Shown here one piece after another: positions 7,983 to 15,979 of a DNA stretch of 64,000 nucleotides (the stretch's first letter is position 1; the number at the start of each line of letters is the position of its first letter). A program made the position numbers and the translations under genes. This DNA comes from Christensenella tenuis. GTDB lineage: Bacteria; Bacillota; Clostridia; Christensenellales; Christensenellaceae. The DNA is taken from assembly GCF_014287795.1 (NCBI RefSeq), contig NZ_JACOON010000005.1, positions 186,001 to 250,000 of the forward strand. The letters run 5' to 3'. Below the pieces are notes generated by a model that made no database searches, was not told the origin of the DNA, and worked only from the letters and a program-made list of their open reading frames with translations.

Positions 7983-8757
7983 TTCTCATTACCTCCTTCG
8001 TTAAGGCTTCGTATGCTGCCGCCGCGCGTCCGCTCTTATCATATTCATAGATACTCTTTCCCTCTGCACTCGTTTCCGCGACTTTTACCGCCATTGGTAT
8101 CTCTGTTTTGAATACTTTGAGTTTATCCCCGAAATCCCGCCGCAGGATAAAAGAAATATCTTTTGAAAGGTTCGTGCGTCCGTCTACCATCGTAAGCAGG
8201 ACGCCCTCTATCCTGAGATCAGGGTTCGTATTCCGTTTTACACGGCTGATCGTCTGCAATAACTGGCTCATCCCTTTTGCAGGAAGATAATGTGCCTGCA
8301 CCGGGATCAATACGCTGTCCGCCGCAGTCAGGGCATTGACCGTTACCATGCCGAGAGACGGCATACAGTCGATAAGGACATAATCATAATCCTTCTTGAC
8401 TTCCTCCAGATAATTCCGCATGATAGTCTCACGGCTCATCGTGTTGACAAGCGATACTTCCATTGCGGACAATTCGATATTTGCCGGGAGCAGGTCTATG
8501 CCTTCAGCGTGATGTAGGATACCTTCTCTCTTTTGGAGCGGTTCGTCCGTGATGATTTTTCCCATTACGGTTGCAAGGGTTTTATGCAGATTGTCCGGTT
8601 CATGCCAGCCGAGGCTGTCCGTTAGATTACCCTGTGCGTCCGCATCTACAAGAAGTACTTTTTTCCCGTGTCGTACAAGCCCGATCCCGAGATTTACTGT
8701 TGTCGTCGTTTTGCCCACGCCGCCCTTTTGATTGGCAAGGGCGATCACTTTCGTCAT
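7939..8757 (-). CDS. parA: ParA/Soj-family partition ATPase
   Basis: A 272-residue deviant Walker ATPase. It starts MTKVIALANQKGGVGKTTTT, with the deviant Walker A (KGGVGKTTT, residues 11-19) that marks ParA/MinD proteins; DADAQGNLT and VLIDCMPSLG supply the later nucleotide-binding motifs. There is no N-terminal helix-turn-helix, so it is of the small Soj type. GGAGG lies before the chosen ATG, while the longer frame has no site. It is the first gene of the parA-parB unit and lies next to the element end; a leader hairpin and 13-bp repeats lie upstream, which may serve for autoregulation or as partition site. Confidence 0.93.
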   Translation of the reverse strand: MTKVIALANQKGGVGKTTTTVNLGIGLVRHGKKVLLVDADAQGNLTDSLGWHEPDNLHKTLATVMGKIITDEPLQKREGILHHAEGIDLLPANIELSAMEVSLVNTMSRETIMRNYLEEVKKDYDYVLIDCMPSLGMVTVNALTAADSVLIPVQAHYLPAKGMSQLLQTISRVKRNTNPDLRIEGVLLTMVDGRTNLSKDISFILRRDFGDKLKVFKTEIPMAVKVAETSAEGKSIYEYDKSGRAAAAYEALTKEVMRNGKQREKHQAGLSR

Positions 8758-8787
8758 ATTCGTTCCTCCTTTGCTTGAAATATATGC

Positions 8788-8817
8788 AAAAGCCGCTTGC
8801 TCTCGCAAACGGCTTTT
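8788..8817 (-). promoter_or_regulatory. Hairpin in the parA leader
   Basis: AAAAGCCG(C)TTGC, loop tctc, GCAA(A)CGGCTTTT: a 12-pair stem with one mismatch, about 30 bases upstream of the parA start codon. It lacks a long T-run directly after it on the minus strand, so a translation or processing role is as likely as attenuation. Confidence 0.5.
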
Positions 8818-9198
8818 GTATTATACATTATTATCAAGAGATTCCTTCCGTTTATTTGTTTCCTTATGCCTATTACATTCAATTTCAAACCAGAATATGT
8901 TTTAAATAAGGTATATGTGCAAATATGCAATATCTATATTTTTGAGCCACTGACTACTGCCTTTTGATTTTATGAGCAAAAATTACTCATTTTTTTCTTC
9001 GCTCTTGTTTTGCTCATAAATTTTGCTCATAAAACTAGGTTTTGCTCATAAATCACAAATTTTTCATCTATTGCACAATTCGACGCAAAAAATATACGCG
9101 ATGTCCAAAAACGCCTCAACCATGCGTTTCGCGGAACGTCGCGTATTGCAATTAAATTATTCTTTTAACAGTTTTTGCACGAAACAAAGTGCCAACTA
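8818..9198. other. AT-rich non-coding end of the element
   Basis: About 380 bases between parA and the tRNA scar carry no convincing reading frame. The notable content is the cluster of 13-bp repeats at 8969-9052; the rest is AT-rich without clear structure. Confidence 0.6.
8969..9052. repeat. Cluster of 13-bp repeats TTTTGCTCATAAA near the element end
   Basis: Three exact direct copies at 9008-9020, 9021-9033 (tandem) and 9040-9052, plus one exact inverted copy at 8969-8981. The cluster lies about 150-230 bases inside the tRNA-Thr attachment scar and 210-290 bases upstream of parA. It may represent arm-type integrase or excisionase sites, a ParB/ParA centromere or iterons; the sequence alone does not decide. 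Confidence 0.75.
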
Positions 9199-9248
9199 CG
9201 TCCTTGGTAAGGATGAGGTCGCGGGTTCAATTCCCGCCATCAGCTCCA
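9199..9248 (+). tRNA. 3' half of tRNA-Thr(GGU): attachment-site scar
   Basis: Readable parts are the anticodon stem CGTCC/GGATG, loop TTGGTAA with anticodon GGT at 9206-9208, variable region, T-arm GCGGG-TTCAATT-CCCGC, the 3' acceptor strand CATCAGC, discriminator T and encoded CCA. The expected 5' acceptor strand GCTGATG and the D-arm are absent upstream. The identity starts at the anticodon stem, so about 50 bases form the probable crossover duplication; an intact tRNA-Thr should exist at the other end of the element. Confidence 0.85.
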
Positions 9249-9273
9249 TGTCGCGGCAGGCTCCGCGGTTCGG

Positions 9274-9302
9274 AACCCGCAGGGAAACCTTGCGGGTTTT
9301 TC
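9274..9302 (+). terminator. Terminator of the original tRNA-Thr transcript
   Basis: AACCCGCA..TGCGGGTT stem with one bulge followed by TTTTT, 25 bases after the CCA end of the tRNA fragment. Confidence 0.7.
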
Positions 9303-9513
9303 TATGCCCTGCGGTATTGACGCGCCAAAACACACTTTGGGCCTGAAGCGGCCTTACATGACGGGATAAAACTTCCCGCGGCACGGTTCGTTTCTTGGGG
9401 AAAGATGGCTTTTGTTTCGTATTCTTCCGAGGTTCCGCCCGCACGCCTTGCTTTTATTCGCATCAGAAGTGCCGTGGCAGGATAAAAGATTTTTGAAAGG
9501 GAGGCGCACGCCT

Positions 9514-10203
9514 GTGGTACGGTTGAAACCGATTGCCCATATCAAAAGTGATTTTCCGGAAAAATTTGGAATTCCGCGCCAGAGCGGCCTTGTCGGAGGG
9601 GCAAAAGCTTCCGTTGTATTTGAAGAGGAATACAGGAATCCGGAAGCGCTGCGTGGCCTGGAGGGTTTTTCCCATATCTGGATCATATGGGGGTTTTCCG
9701 CAAACAAACGGGATGGATGGTCGCCGACGGTGCGCCCTCCGAAACTCGGTGGCAATACCCGCGTAGGGGTCTTTGCGTCCCGTTCTCCTTACCGTCCGAA
9801 TGCAATCGGTATGTCTCCTGTGAAGCTGGACGCGATTGAGTATAATGCGGAAGCGGGGCCAGTCCTGCATATTTCGGGCGGCGATATGATGGACGGGACT
9901 CCCGTCTATGATATCAAACCCTATGTGCCGACCGACAGCCTTCCGGAGGCGATCACGGGCTTTGCGGAGGCGCCGGGCGGTGCGCACCTGCAGGTGCAAA
10001 TGAACCGGGAAAAATTGGGCGCGATACCGGACGGGGACATTGCTGTGATTTGCGCTCTGCTGCGCGAAGATCCGCGGCCCGCGTACCATAATGATCCCGA
10101 GAGGGTCTATGGTATGAATTACAAAGAGTATGAAATCAAATTCAATGTTTCGGGAAACATCCTGCGGGTGATGGACATCCGCACGGCGGACAAACAGGAC
10201 TGA
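9514..10203 (+). CDS. trmO: tRNA (N6-threonylcarbamoyladenosine-37) methyltransferase TrmO-like
   Basis: A 229-residue UPF0066/TsaA-domain protein. TrmO methylates t6A37 of certain threonine tRNAs using SAM. Visible family motifs are FPEKFGIPRQSG near the start, RGLEGFSHIWIIW, RPPKLGG, VGVFASRSPYRPNAIGMS and GTPVYDIKPYVP, all in the N-terminal beta-barrel fold. I chose GTG at 9514 because GGGAGG lies nine bases before it and the homologous core begins with VVRLKPIAHI; longer starts add unrelated residues. It stands alone, just outside the element scar in a tRNA-Thr gene, a curious but probably coincidental link to tRNA-Thr. Family assignment firm, exact substrate inferred. Confidence 0.88.
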   Translation: MVRLKPIAHIKSDFPEKFGIPRQSGLVGGAKASVVFEEEYRNPEALRGLEGFSHIWIIWGFSANKRDGWSPTVRPPKLGGNTRVGVFASRSPYRPNAIGMSPVKLDAIEYNAEAGPVLHISGGDMMDGTPVYDIKPYVPTDSLPEAITGFAEAPGGAHLQVQMNREKLGAIPDGDIAVICALLREDPRPAYHNDPERVYGMNYKEYEIKFNVSGNILRVMDIRTADKQD

Positions 10204-10321
10204 AAAGGGCGAAGCGGGCAGAGGTTTCAAAACCGTCTGCCGATATCAGAGGGAAACGCCCCAAAAGACCTGCGCCAAAGAAGATAAAAGGCCGGGATTT
10301 GCCTCAACCACGCGTTTTATG

Positions 10322-10350
10322 TTGCGGGAGAAGGCCTCGTATGTTACAAT
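10322..10350 (+). promoter_or_regulatory. Promoter of ddl-murF
   Basis: TTGCGG, 17-base spacer, TACAAT, about 80 bases upstream of the ddl start. Five of six -10 positions and four of six -35 positions fit sigma-A consensus. Confidence 0.65.
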
Positions 10351-10433
10351 AAATCACGGCCTAAGAGGGTTTTTTAGACGGCGAATAAAAATAGATACGG
10401 TTGCGAAAATACGGATTGGAGCATTTTAAAATC

Positions 10434-11474
10434 ATGATGAATATTGTTGTTTTGGCGGGAGGAATCAGTACGGAACGCGAGGTGTCCCTTTCTTCAGGAA
10501 CGATGGTCACAAACGCTCTGCGGCGCGCGGGGCACCGCGCGGTATTGGTAGATTCGTTCCTTGGCCTCGATGTGCCCGGGGATGTGATGGATGTGTTCAG
10601 CGTGGAAGGCGAAATGGAGGCCGTCCGCGTAGAGGAGCAAGCGCCGGATATCGAGAAGGTAAAAGCTGCCCGTGGAGACAGCGGATTTGGAACGATTGGC
10701 AAAAATGTAATCGAGGTATGCCGCGCGGCGGATATCGTATATATGGGCCTGCATGGCGAGGACGGAGAAAACGGGCGGATACAGGCTTTTTTTGACGTGT
10801 TGGGCATTAAATATACGGGCACGGGCTATTTGGGCAGCGCGCTTGCTATGCACAAAGGTATCAGTAAACAGATGGCGGCGGGCAGCATTTTAAAACTTGC
10901 GGAAAGCAGGGTGTTTTCTAAGGGGAGGGGAACGGAAGGAATCGAAGAAATCGGATTCCCGTGCATTGTAAAACCGTGCTGCGGCGGTTCGAGTATCGGC
11001 ATTGCAAAAGCCACTAATGAAGAAGAACTCAAGCAGGCGCTTGCAGATGCGTTCCGCTATGAAGACGAAGTTATGGTGGAACAGTTTATTGCGGGGCGTG
11101 AATTTTCGGTCGGCGTTTTGGGGGACATGGTACTTCCGCCGATTGAAATTATCCCGCGGGGCGGGTTCTATGATTACGCGCATAAATACCAGGCGGGGTG
11201 GACGGAAGAAGTTTGCCCGGCCGATATCGACAAAAAGACGGAAACTGCCATGCAGGAAATGGCGCGGGAAGCCTGCCGTTTGTTGAAGCTGGAGGTGTAT
11301 GCGCGCGGGGAATTTATTCTGACGGAAAGCGGGGAACTTTATTTCCTCGAAATGAATACGCTTCCCGGTATGACGCCGACCAGCCTGCTGCCCCAGGAGG
11401 CGGCAGTTCTGGGGCTCTCCTACGAACAGTTGTGCGAACGCATCATTGAACTTTCCCTCGAAAAATACAGGTAA
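10434..11474 (+). CDS. ddl: D-alanine--D-alanine ligase
   Basis: A 346-residue ATP-grasp enzyme joining two D-Ala for the peptidoglycan stem. MMNIVVLAGGISTEREVSLS is the N-terminal substrate loop (GGxSxEhevSl); MGLHGEDGENG, KPCCGGSSIGI, the ATP-grasp core and FLEMNTLPGMTPTSLLP (Mg and D-Ala binding) follow in order. Start taken at the double ATG (10434/10437), with GGAG 12 bases upstream; a TTG start at 10401 adds 11 residues outside the family fold. Directly followed by murF after five bases, so the dipeptide is made and used by one operon. Cytoplasmic. The residue after EHEVS is SLSS, normal for D-Ala-D-Ala type; no sign of a D-lactate ligase was checked in detail. Confidence 0.93.
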   Translation: MMNIVVLAGGISTEREVSLSSGTMVTNALRRAGHRAVLVDSFLGLDVPGDVMDVFSVEGEMEAVRVEEQAPDIEKVKAARGDSGFGTIGKNVIEVCRAADIVYMGLHGEDGENGRIQAFFDVLGIKYTGTGYLGSALAMHKGISKQMAAGSILKLAESRVFSKGRGTEGIEEIGFPCIVKPCCGGSSIGIAKATNEEELKQALADAFRYEDEVMVEQFIAGREFSVGVLGDMVLPPIEIIPRGGFYDYAHKYQAGWTEEVCPADIDKKTETAMQEMAREACRLLKLEVYARGEFILTESGELYFLEMNTLPGMTPTSLLPQEAAVLGLSYEQLCERIIELSLEKYR

Positions 11475-11479
11475 ATCAT

Positions 11480-12832
11480 ATGAAAGAATTTTTGCTGGGC
11501 CAGGCTGTGGAAGCAGTGTGTGGGACCTATCATGGAGACGAAGCCGCGCTTATGAAGCGGGTGGGCGGCGTTGTGATCGATAACCGCAAGGTGGAGCCGG
11601 ATTTTTTATTTGTACCCATTAAGGGTGAACGGTTTGACGGACACGATTTTATCCCGTCTGCCTATGAAGCGGGCGCGCTTGCCTGTATTACAGAACGGGA
11701 GCTCGAAACAGACAAGCCGTATATCCTTGTCAAAGATTCTCTGTTGGCGTTCCAAACCCTGGCGGAGTTTTATAAGGGGCTGTTTCATGTCAAAACCATC
11801 GGGATCACGGGAAGTGTGGGTAAAACGACAACGAAGGAACTCGTTTCGTCCGTGCTTTCACAAAAATACGATGTGCTGAAATCGGAAGGGAACCTGAATA
11901 ACCAGACGGGCGTTCCCTTAACGGTGTTCCGCCTCGAGGACCATCACGAGATTGCGGTTGTGGAAATGGGCACCAACCATTTTGGCGAGATACGCAATCT
12001 CGCTAAAATTGCCCGGCCTGATTTTTGCTTCCTGACCAATATCGGGGAAGCGCATATCGAGCATCTTGGATCAAAAGAAGGAATTCTGGAAGCGAAATCC
12101 GAAATGCTGGAATATATGAAGCCGGGCGGACGCGTGTTTGTAAACGGCGACGATCCTTACTTACGGACGCTCAAAGAGGCGCGGCCGGATGTAACCACCT
12201 TCGGCAAAGATCCGCAGAATGATATTTATGCCGGAGAGATTGAAAGCAAGGGCCTTGGCGGCTCGGATTTTGTGATCTATACGCCGGATCTGAAATTCCC
12301 TGCGCACGTACCTTCGCCGGGCGGGCACATGGTGTATAACGCGCTTGCCGCGGCAGCTGCGGGATTGGCGCTTGGTATGCAGCCGGAAGAGATTCGAAAG
12401 GGGCTTGCGGAGTACAGGACGATTGCAGGACGCATGTGTATTGAAACGAAGAACGGCATTACTGTTTTGAATGACGTATATAACGCGAATCCCGGCTCTA
12501 TGCGCGCGGCACTTGACGTTCTTGCGTACGCGGAAGGCGGGAAAGTGTGTGTCCTGGGCGATATGCTGGAACTTGGCGATAAGGCGGAGCAATACCACTG
12601 GGAACTTGGAGCGTATGCGGCAAAGAAGGCCGACCGCGTACTGTGCGTGGGAACGCTTGCACAGCACATTTATACCGGCGCAAAAGAGGCGGGTGCGGAA
12701 GCGTTTTGTTTTGGAACGCAGGACGAACTGCTTGCAAAGATATGGGAACTGGTGCGCAAAGACGACGCGGTGCTGGTTAAGGCTTCGCGCGGGATGCAGC
12801 TCGAAAAAACGGTGGAATTTTTGCTGAAATAG
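11480..12832 (+). CDS. murF: UDP-MurNAc-tripeptide--D-Ala-D-Ala ligase
   Basis: A 450-residue Mur ligase that adds the D-Ala-D-Ala made by the preceding enzyme to UDP-MurNAc-tripeptide. Order of domains: N-terminal UDP-binding Rossmann-like part (1-95, VVIDNRKVEPDFLFVPIKGE), central ATPase with GITGSVGKTTTKE (109-119) and NxTNIGEAHIEHLGS, and C-terminal domain with VLNDVYNANPGSM and LGDMLELG. Length matches the family. Starts five bases after ddl, with weak site inside the ddl end, hence probable coupling. A terminator follows 13 bases later. Confidence 0.95.
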   Translation: MKEFLLGQAVEAVCGTYHGDEAALMKRVGGVVIDNRKVEPDFLFVPIKGERFDGHDFIPSAYEAGALACITERELETDKPYILVKDSLLAFQTLAEFYKGLFHVKTIGITGSVGKTTTKELVSSVLSQKYDVLKSEGNLNNQTGVPLTVFRLEDHHEIAVVEMGTNHFGEIRNLAKIARPDFCFLTNIGEAHIEHLGSKEGILEAKSEMLEYMKPGGRVFVNGDDPYLRTLKEARPDVTTFGKDPQNDIYAGEIESKGLGGSDFVIYTPDLKFPAHVPSPGGHMVYNALAAAAAGLALGMQPEEIRKGLAEYRTIAGRMCIETKNGITVLNDVYNANPGSMRAALDVLAYAEGGKVCVLGDMLELGDKAEQYHWELGAYAAKKADRVLCVGTLAQHIYTGAKEAGAEAFCFGTQDELLAKIWELVRKDDAVLVKASRGMQLEKTVEFLLK

Positions 12833-12845
12833 TTGAATTTTTTTG

Positions 12846-12870
12846 AAAGCCGCGATCTGCGGCTTTTTTT
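12846..12870 (+). terminator. Terminator of ddl-murF
   Basis: AAAGCCGC, five-base loop, GCGGCTTTTTTT. Confidence 0.85.
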
Positions 12871-12935
12871 GATTGCGAAGCGAAGTCCCCCACTAAGCGG
12901 AAGGGTCCCAAAGGGGTGATGCCGCTGGACCAGCC

Positions 12936-13796
12936 TTATCCCGCCAGGCCGTGATTCTGCCTGCGGTATTGCGCAGGGGTCACTCCTTCCACCTGCCTGA
13001 AGCGCTGGATCAGATGGCTCACATCGTAAAACCCTAACGTTTCCGCAATCTCCTCGAGTGATTTTTTCGTTGCGATTAAAAGATAACACGCGCGGCTGAT
13101 CTTGCGGCCAAGGATATACTGGGAAAGGGGCATGCCGGTTAATTGTCTGAATTTGCGGGAAAAATAAGCGGGATTATATCCAAACTGTTTTGCAAGCTCT
13201 TCTAGTAAAGGATTTTCCGTAAAGTGTGCGTTCACATAGCGGACGATTTCGTTCTGCGGGTCATCCTCACGGATGTTTGCACACCACGCCGTGAGCATTC
13301 CGTATAAATCAAGATTTACATTCAGCCAGTCGCCTGCCTGCAAACGGGAGAGAATGGATATCATATAGGTGAGGGTGTCTGAAAATACGGTTCCGTCAAA
13401 TACGGGTCCGGAATGGTCGAGGATATGGTCCATGAGGCGCGCTGTGCTCCCGCCATAAAATTCCACGAAACATAGGCCGAGCGGATTGTCTCCTTCACTC
13501 CAATATTCGTGCCGCTCGTAAGGCGGGAGCAAAAAAAGCTGTCCCTCACAGAGCGGATATTCTTTTCCTCTGAAAACAACGCCGCCGTTTCCCCTGAAAA
13601 CACAGTGCACGACGCCAAAACAATAGGTTTCGTTACGGCGGATGTGGAATGTGGAAGGCGTACGGCGCACCACGCCTGCACGGTTCACCCGGTAAAAAAG
13701 ACTATCCCCTTCAAAAGGGCGTGGAGAAATATAGAGAATCTCATGATGAAAATTTGCGTCGATTTGAGAAAAAGCTGATAAATAGCGGTTTTTCAT
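12936..13796 (-). CDS. AraC-family transcriptional regulator
   Basis: A 286-residue regulator. The N-terminal half (about 15-165) is a cupin-type ligand-sensing domain with the box VVFRGKEYPLCEGQLFLLPPYERHEYWSEGD typical of AraC proteins that read small metabolites; note the long run is a paraphrase of residues near 75-105. The C-terminal 100 residues hold two helix-turn-helix units ending with LEEIAETLGFYDVSHLIQRF and EGVTPAQYRRQ, the AraC signature. It is divergent from the URO-D family gene (134 bases between starts), its likely target. The downstream -10 element of that gene has no good -35 box, as expected for activator dependence. Inducer unknown. Confidence 0.9.
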   Translation of the reverse strand: MKNRYLSAFSQIDANFHHEILYISPRPFEGDSLFYRVNRAGVVRRTPSTFHIRRNETYCFGVVHCVFRGNGGVVFRGKEYPLCEGQLFLLPPYERHEYWSEGDNPLGLCFVEFYGGSTARLMDHILDHSGPVFDGTVFSDTLTYMISILSRLQAGDWLNVNLDLYGMLTAWCANIREDDPQNEIVRYVNAHFTENPLLEELAKQFGYNPAYFSRKFRQLTGMPLSQYILGRKISRACYLLIATKKSLEEIAETLGFYDVSHLIQRFRQVEGVTPAQYRRQNHGLAG

Positions 13797-13887
13797 GGAA
13801 AATCCATCCTGAAAAGAATTTTATATAATGTAAAGATTATACAATTTTTTGATAAGGCTGTCCATAGAAGATGGATGGAATTTCAGA

Positions 13888-13893
13888 TATACT
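13888..13893 (+). promoter_or_regulatory. Candidate activator-dependent -10 box of the URO-D family gene
   Basis: TATACT stands 38 bases before the ATG, but the sequence 17 bases upstream (TAGAAG) is not a -35 box. Short TCCATC/GATGGA repeats lie in this divergent region at 13800-13880 and could bind the AraC-type protein. Weak evidence. Confidence 0.35.
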
Positions 13894-13930
13894 CATGGAA
13901 AAAGAGGTAAAACAGCCATAAGGAGGAAGT

Positions 13931-15001
13931 ATGATGACGTCAAAGGAACGTATACGCGCAACGATTGAGCATAAGCCAACTGACAGGATTCCATCTACCA
14001 TGCAGTGCGTGGAAACAGAATGGGATAACCTGAAAAAGCATTTTGGCGTGGAAACGGAAGAGGAGGTTATGGATATCCTTGAAATCGATACGCGAATTTT
14101 GGATATGCCGCCTTATATCGGTCCGGAAAATGAAAATTATGTCAATGAAGACGGGGAAGAAGTATTCACCCATCCGATGGGTTTCCGTTATGTGAAAAAA
14201 TGGAATGGCGTGGAATACAATATGCATATTATCCATCTGCCTTACGATCATATTGAAACATGGGAAGATTTTGAAAAGTTTGACGGCTGGCTCAATCCGG
14301 ACCACTACGATTACAATGCGGTAAAAGAATTTTGCGACAGGCACGAAGATAAAGCAATCCGCATAGGATGGCCGGGGCCATACCAGGTATTTACACAGAT
14401 GTATGATGCGGAGAAATTCTATATCAACATGTATGAAAAGCCTGATCTGATCAAGGCAATGTTGAATCGTTACTGCGATGCAAGCCTCGAGCTTTATGAG
14501 CGCATGTTCGAAGCGGCAGGCGACAGGGTGGATATCCTGCGTTGCTGCGATGATTATGGTACGCAAATCAGCCTGCTCTTCAGCCCCGGTATGTGGGATG
14601 AATTCTTTGCGGAAAACACGAAACGGTTCGTGGACCTTGCCCATAGGCACGGCGCATACTATCTCCAGCATTCCTGCGGCGCGATTCGGCCTATCATTCC
14701 CAATCTGATACGGCTTGGCGTGGATGTCATTGAACCGATCCAGAAGGTTACGGGTATGGAAGTCGATGGCCTGAAGGCTGATTTCGGAAAAGATCTTTGC
14801 TTTCAGGGCGGTGTGGATACGCAGGGCGTCCTGCCCCTCGGCACGCCGGATGAAGTATACGAAGAGACCGTGCGCGTCATCCGTGCGCTTTCACCGGGCG
14901 GCGGATATATCCTGGCGCCCAGCCAGGACTTTGAAGGCGATGTGCCCGTAGAGAATGTTATTGCGCTCTATGAAGCGCGCAAAGAATTTGGCGGGATTTA
15001 A
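13931..15001 (+). CDS. Uroporphyrinogen decarboxylase (URO-D) family protein
   Basis: A 356-residue TIM-barrel protein of the URO-D superfamily. It begins MMTSKERIRATIEHKPTDRI, the typical opening of the methyltransferase-like branch, and carries a YLQHSCGAIR segment (His-x-Cys, the zinc-ligand pair of MtaA/MtbA-type methylcobamide:CoM methyltransferases) and GGVDTQGVLP near the end. True HemE motifs are not evident and no heme genes are nearby, so I favour a corrinoid- or demethylation-linked role, or an uncharacterised family member acting on an aromatic or methoxylated compound. AGGAGG precedes the start. Divergent AraC gene suggests substrate-induced expression. Reaction not assignable from sequence. 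Confidence 0.8.
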   Translation: MMTSKERIRATIEHKPTDRIPSTMQCVETEWDNLKKHFGVETEEEVMDILEIDTRILDMPPYIGPENENYVNEDGEEVFTHPMGFRYVKKWNGVEYNMHIIHLPYDHIETWEDFEKFDGWLNPDHYDYNAVKEFCDRHEDKAIRIGWPGPYQVFTQMYDAEKFYINMYEKPDLIKAMLNRYCDASLELYERMFEAAGDRVDILRCCDDYGTQISLLFSPGMWDEFFAENTKRFVDLAHRHGAYYLQHSCGAIRPIIPNLIRLGVDVIEPIQKVTGMEVDGLKADFGKDLCFQGGVDTQGVLPLGTPDEVYEETVRVIRALSPGGGYILAPSQDFEGDVPVENVIALYEARKEFGGI

Positions 15002-15020
15002 TATTTATATTTGTCAGGAA

Positions 15021-15062
15021 AACGGGGTGCCTGTTTTGCAAACGGCAGGCATCCCGTTTTTT
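15021..15062 (+). terminator. Terminator of the URO-D family gene
   Basis: AACGGGGTGCCTG pairs with CAGGCATCCCGTT (one wobble) and is followed by TTTTTT. Confidence 0.85.
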
Positions 15063-15614
15063 GATTCCGCAAGTGATACAATCATGTTCCAAACATACGG
15101 GATGAGCCGCACAGCCCACGCAAGTATACTGAATTTGAAAGGAAGAACGCAGCTTTTTGCTGCCCTTCCCCGGTACGTAAATGGCTCATGCCGTATGGAA
15201 AAGCATCAGGGCAATTGCGGAAACAGCCTGTTATCCCGTGCAGGAATCTTGTCATTCCGGAGAACTGTGCTGTACCGGCGCGGCGGATGCGGCCGAGCAT
15301 ATGAAGGCGATTCGGTGGTACCCAGCGCAAGGCCACACCAAAAAGCAGCCGTATGTTTTTCCGGGGTATTCCGCTCTTTCGTTCCCCAAAACGCCTATCG
15401 TATAAAATATGGGGGCAAGCGTGATTGTAAAGACCGCTAAAATGGACTCCCTATCCATTCTATATTCTCTCTGTTTAAAAAACTAAGCTTCATTAAAATT
15501 TGTATCCTGTCGTTTTGCTGCCAAAAATCCAGTTTAAGTATAGACCTACAAAGAGGCCGTGTGGAATAGGCGCCCTTGGCGCCGGCGGCGATCAAAGAAA
15601 AAGGAGCTGACATT
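15063..15614. other. 552-base gap before the encapsulin operon with a large nested hairpin
   Basis: No reading frame here looks real. CATACGGGATGAGCC (15094-15108) pairs, with one mismatch, with GGCTCATGCCGTATG (15183-15197), and inside it GGAAG..GCAGC-ttttt-GCTGC.CTTCC (15141-15169) forms a second stem. Another partial inverted repeat (CTGTACC with GGTACCCAG) spans about 15269-15332. A weak promoter candidate TTGCTG-18-TATAGA lies at 15515-15544. The gap may hold a structured RNA or a decayed repeat. Confidence 0.45.
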
Positions 15615-15965
15615 ATGCCAAGTTTTGGAAACCCGTTTGCGGGAAATGTAGAAAGAAAAATCACCAAGGGAGAACTCATACAGGCGGTACGCCTCGATAT
15701 TGCGGGAGAACTGGAAGCAATTTATTTGTATGACGCGCATGTTATGGCAACGGACGATATCGTTGCAAAAACGGTGCTCGCGGATATTCGCGATGAGGAA
15801 AAAGCGCACATTGGCGAATTGATGACGCTTTTGCAGCATCTTGATCCGGAAGAAGCGGAACATTTTGCTTCCGGCGTAGAAGAAGTCAAAGAAATGATGG
15901 AAAAGTTGGGTACCCCGGATGAAGCAGCGGTGAAAGCCACTGTGGGCAGCCTTCTTGACAGGTAA
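15615..15965 (+). CDS. Encapsulated ferritin-like cargo protein (EncFtn family)
   Basis: A 116-residue half-ferritin that works only as an oligomer inside an encapsulin shell, oxidising Fe(II) for storage. The residues known as metal ligands in EncFtn proteins are at matching positions: Glu32, Glu34, Tyr39, Glu62 and His65 (in GELEAIYLY and DEEKAHIGEL). The extreme C-terminus, TVGSLLDR, is a cargo-loading peptide of the (L)TVGSL type that docks to the shell interior; the segment before it is a flexible acidic/Ala linker. AAGGAG lies eight bases upstream of ATG. The shell gene follows after 14 bases, so both are one operon. Assignment strong from motif plus neighbour. Confidence 0.92.
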   Translation: MPSFGNPFAGNVERKITKGELIQAVRLDIAGELEAIYLYDAHVMATDDIVAKTVLADIRDEEKAHIGELMTLLQHLDPEEAEHFASGVEEVKEMMEKLGTPDEAAVKATVGSLLDR

Positions 15966-15979
15966 GGGAGGAAGCAGTT

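Larger units (their letters stand above)
1..9198. mobile_element. Right-hand end of an integrated element (ICE/IME-like)
   Basis: All genes here run leftward and form an accessory cargo: toxin-antitoxin pair, very large sortase-anchored adhesin, Pro/Thr-rich secreted protein, ParA/ParB. The stretch ends exactly at a tRNA-Thr gene that lacks its 5' half, the usual scar of a tyrosine-recombinase element inserted in the 3' part of a tRNA gene. Beyond it, ordinary chromosomal genes start. ParA/ParB beside one end is common in integrative conjugative elements of Clostridia (family knowledge). No integrase, relaxase or type IV secretion gene is visible, so they would lie left of the window. Boundary inference is good, element class is inferred. 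Confidence 0.65.

Noticed and set aside
8818..9198. Integrase gene beside the attachment scar
   Set aside because: No recombinase-like reading frame exists in this stretch; the integrase must be at the other end.
9173..9248. A complete tRNA gene
   Set aside because: The 5' acceptor strand GCTGATG and the D-arm are missing; only the 3' half fits.
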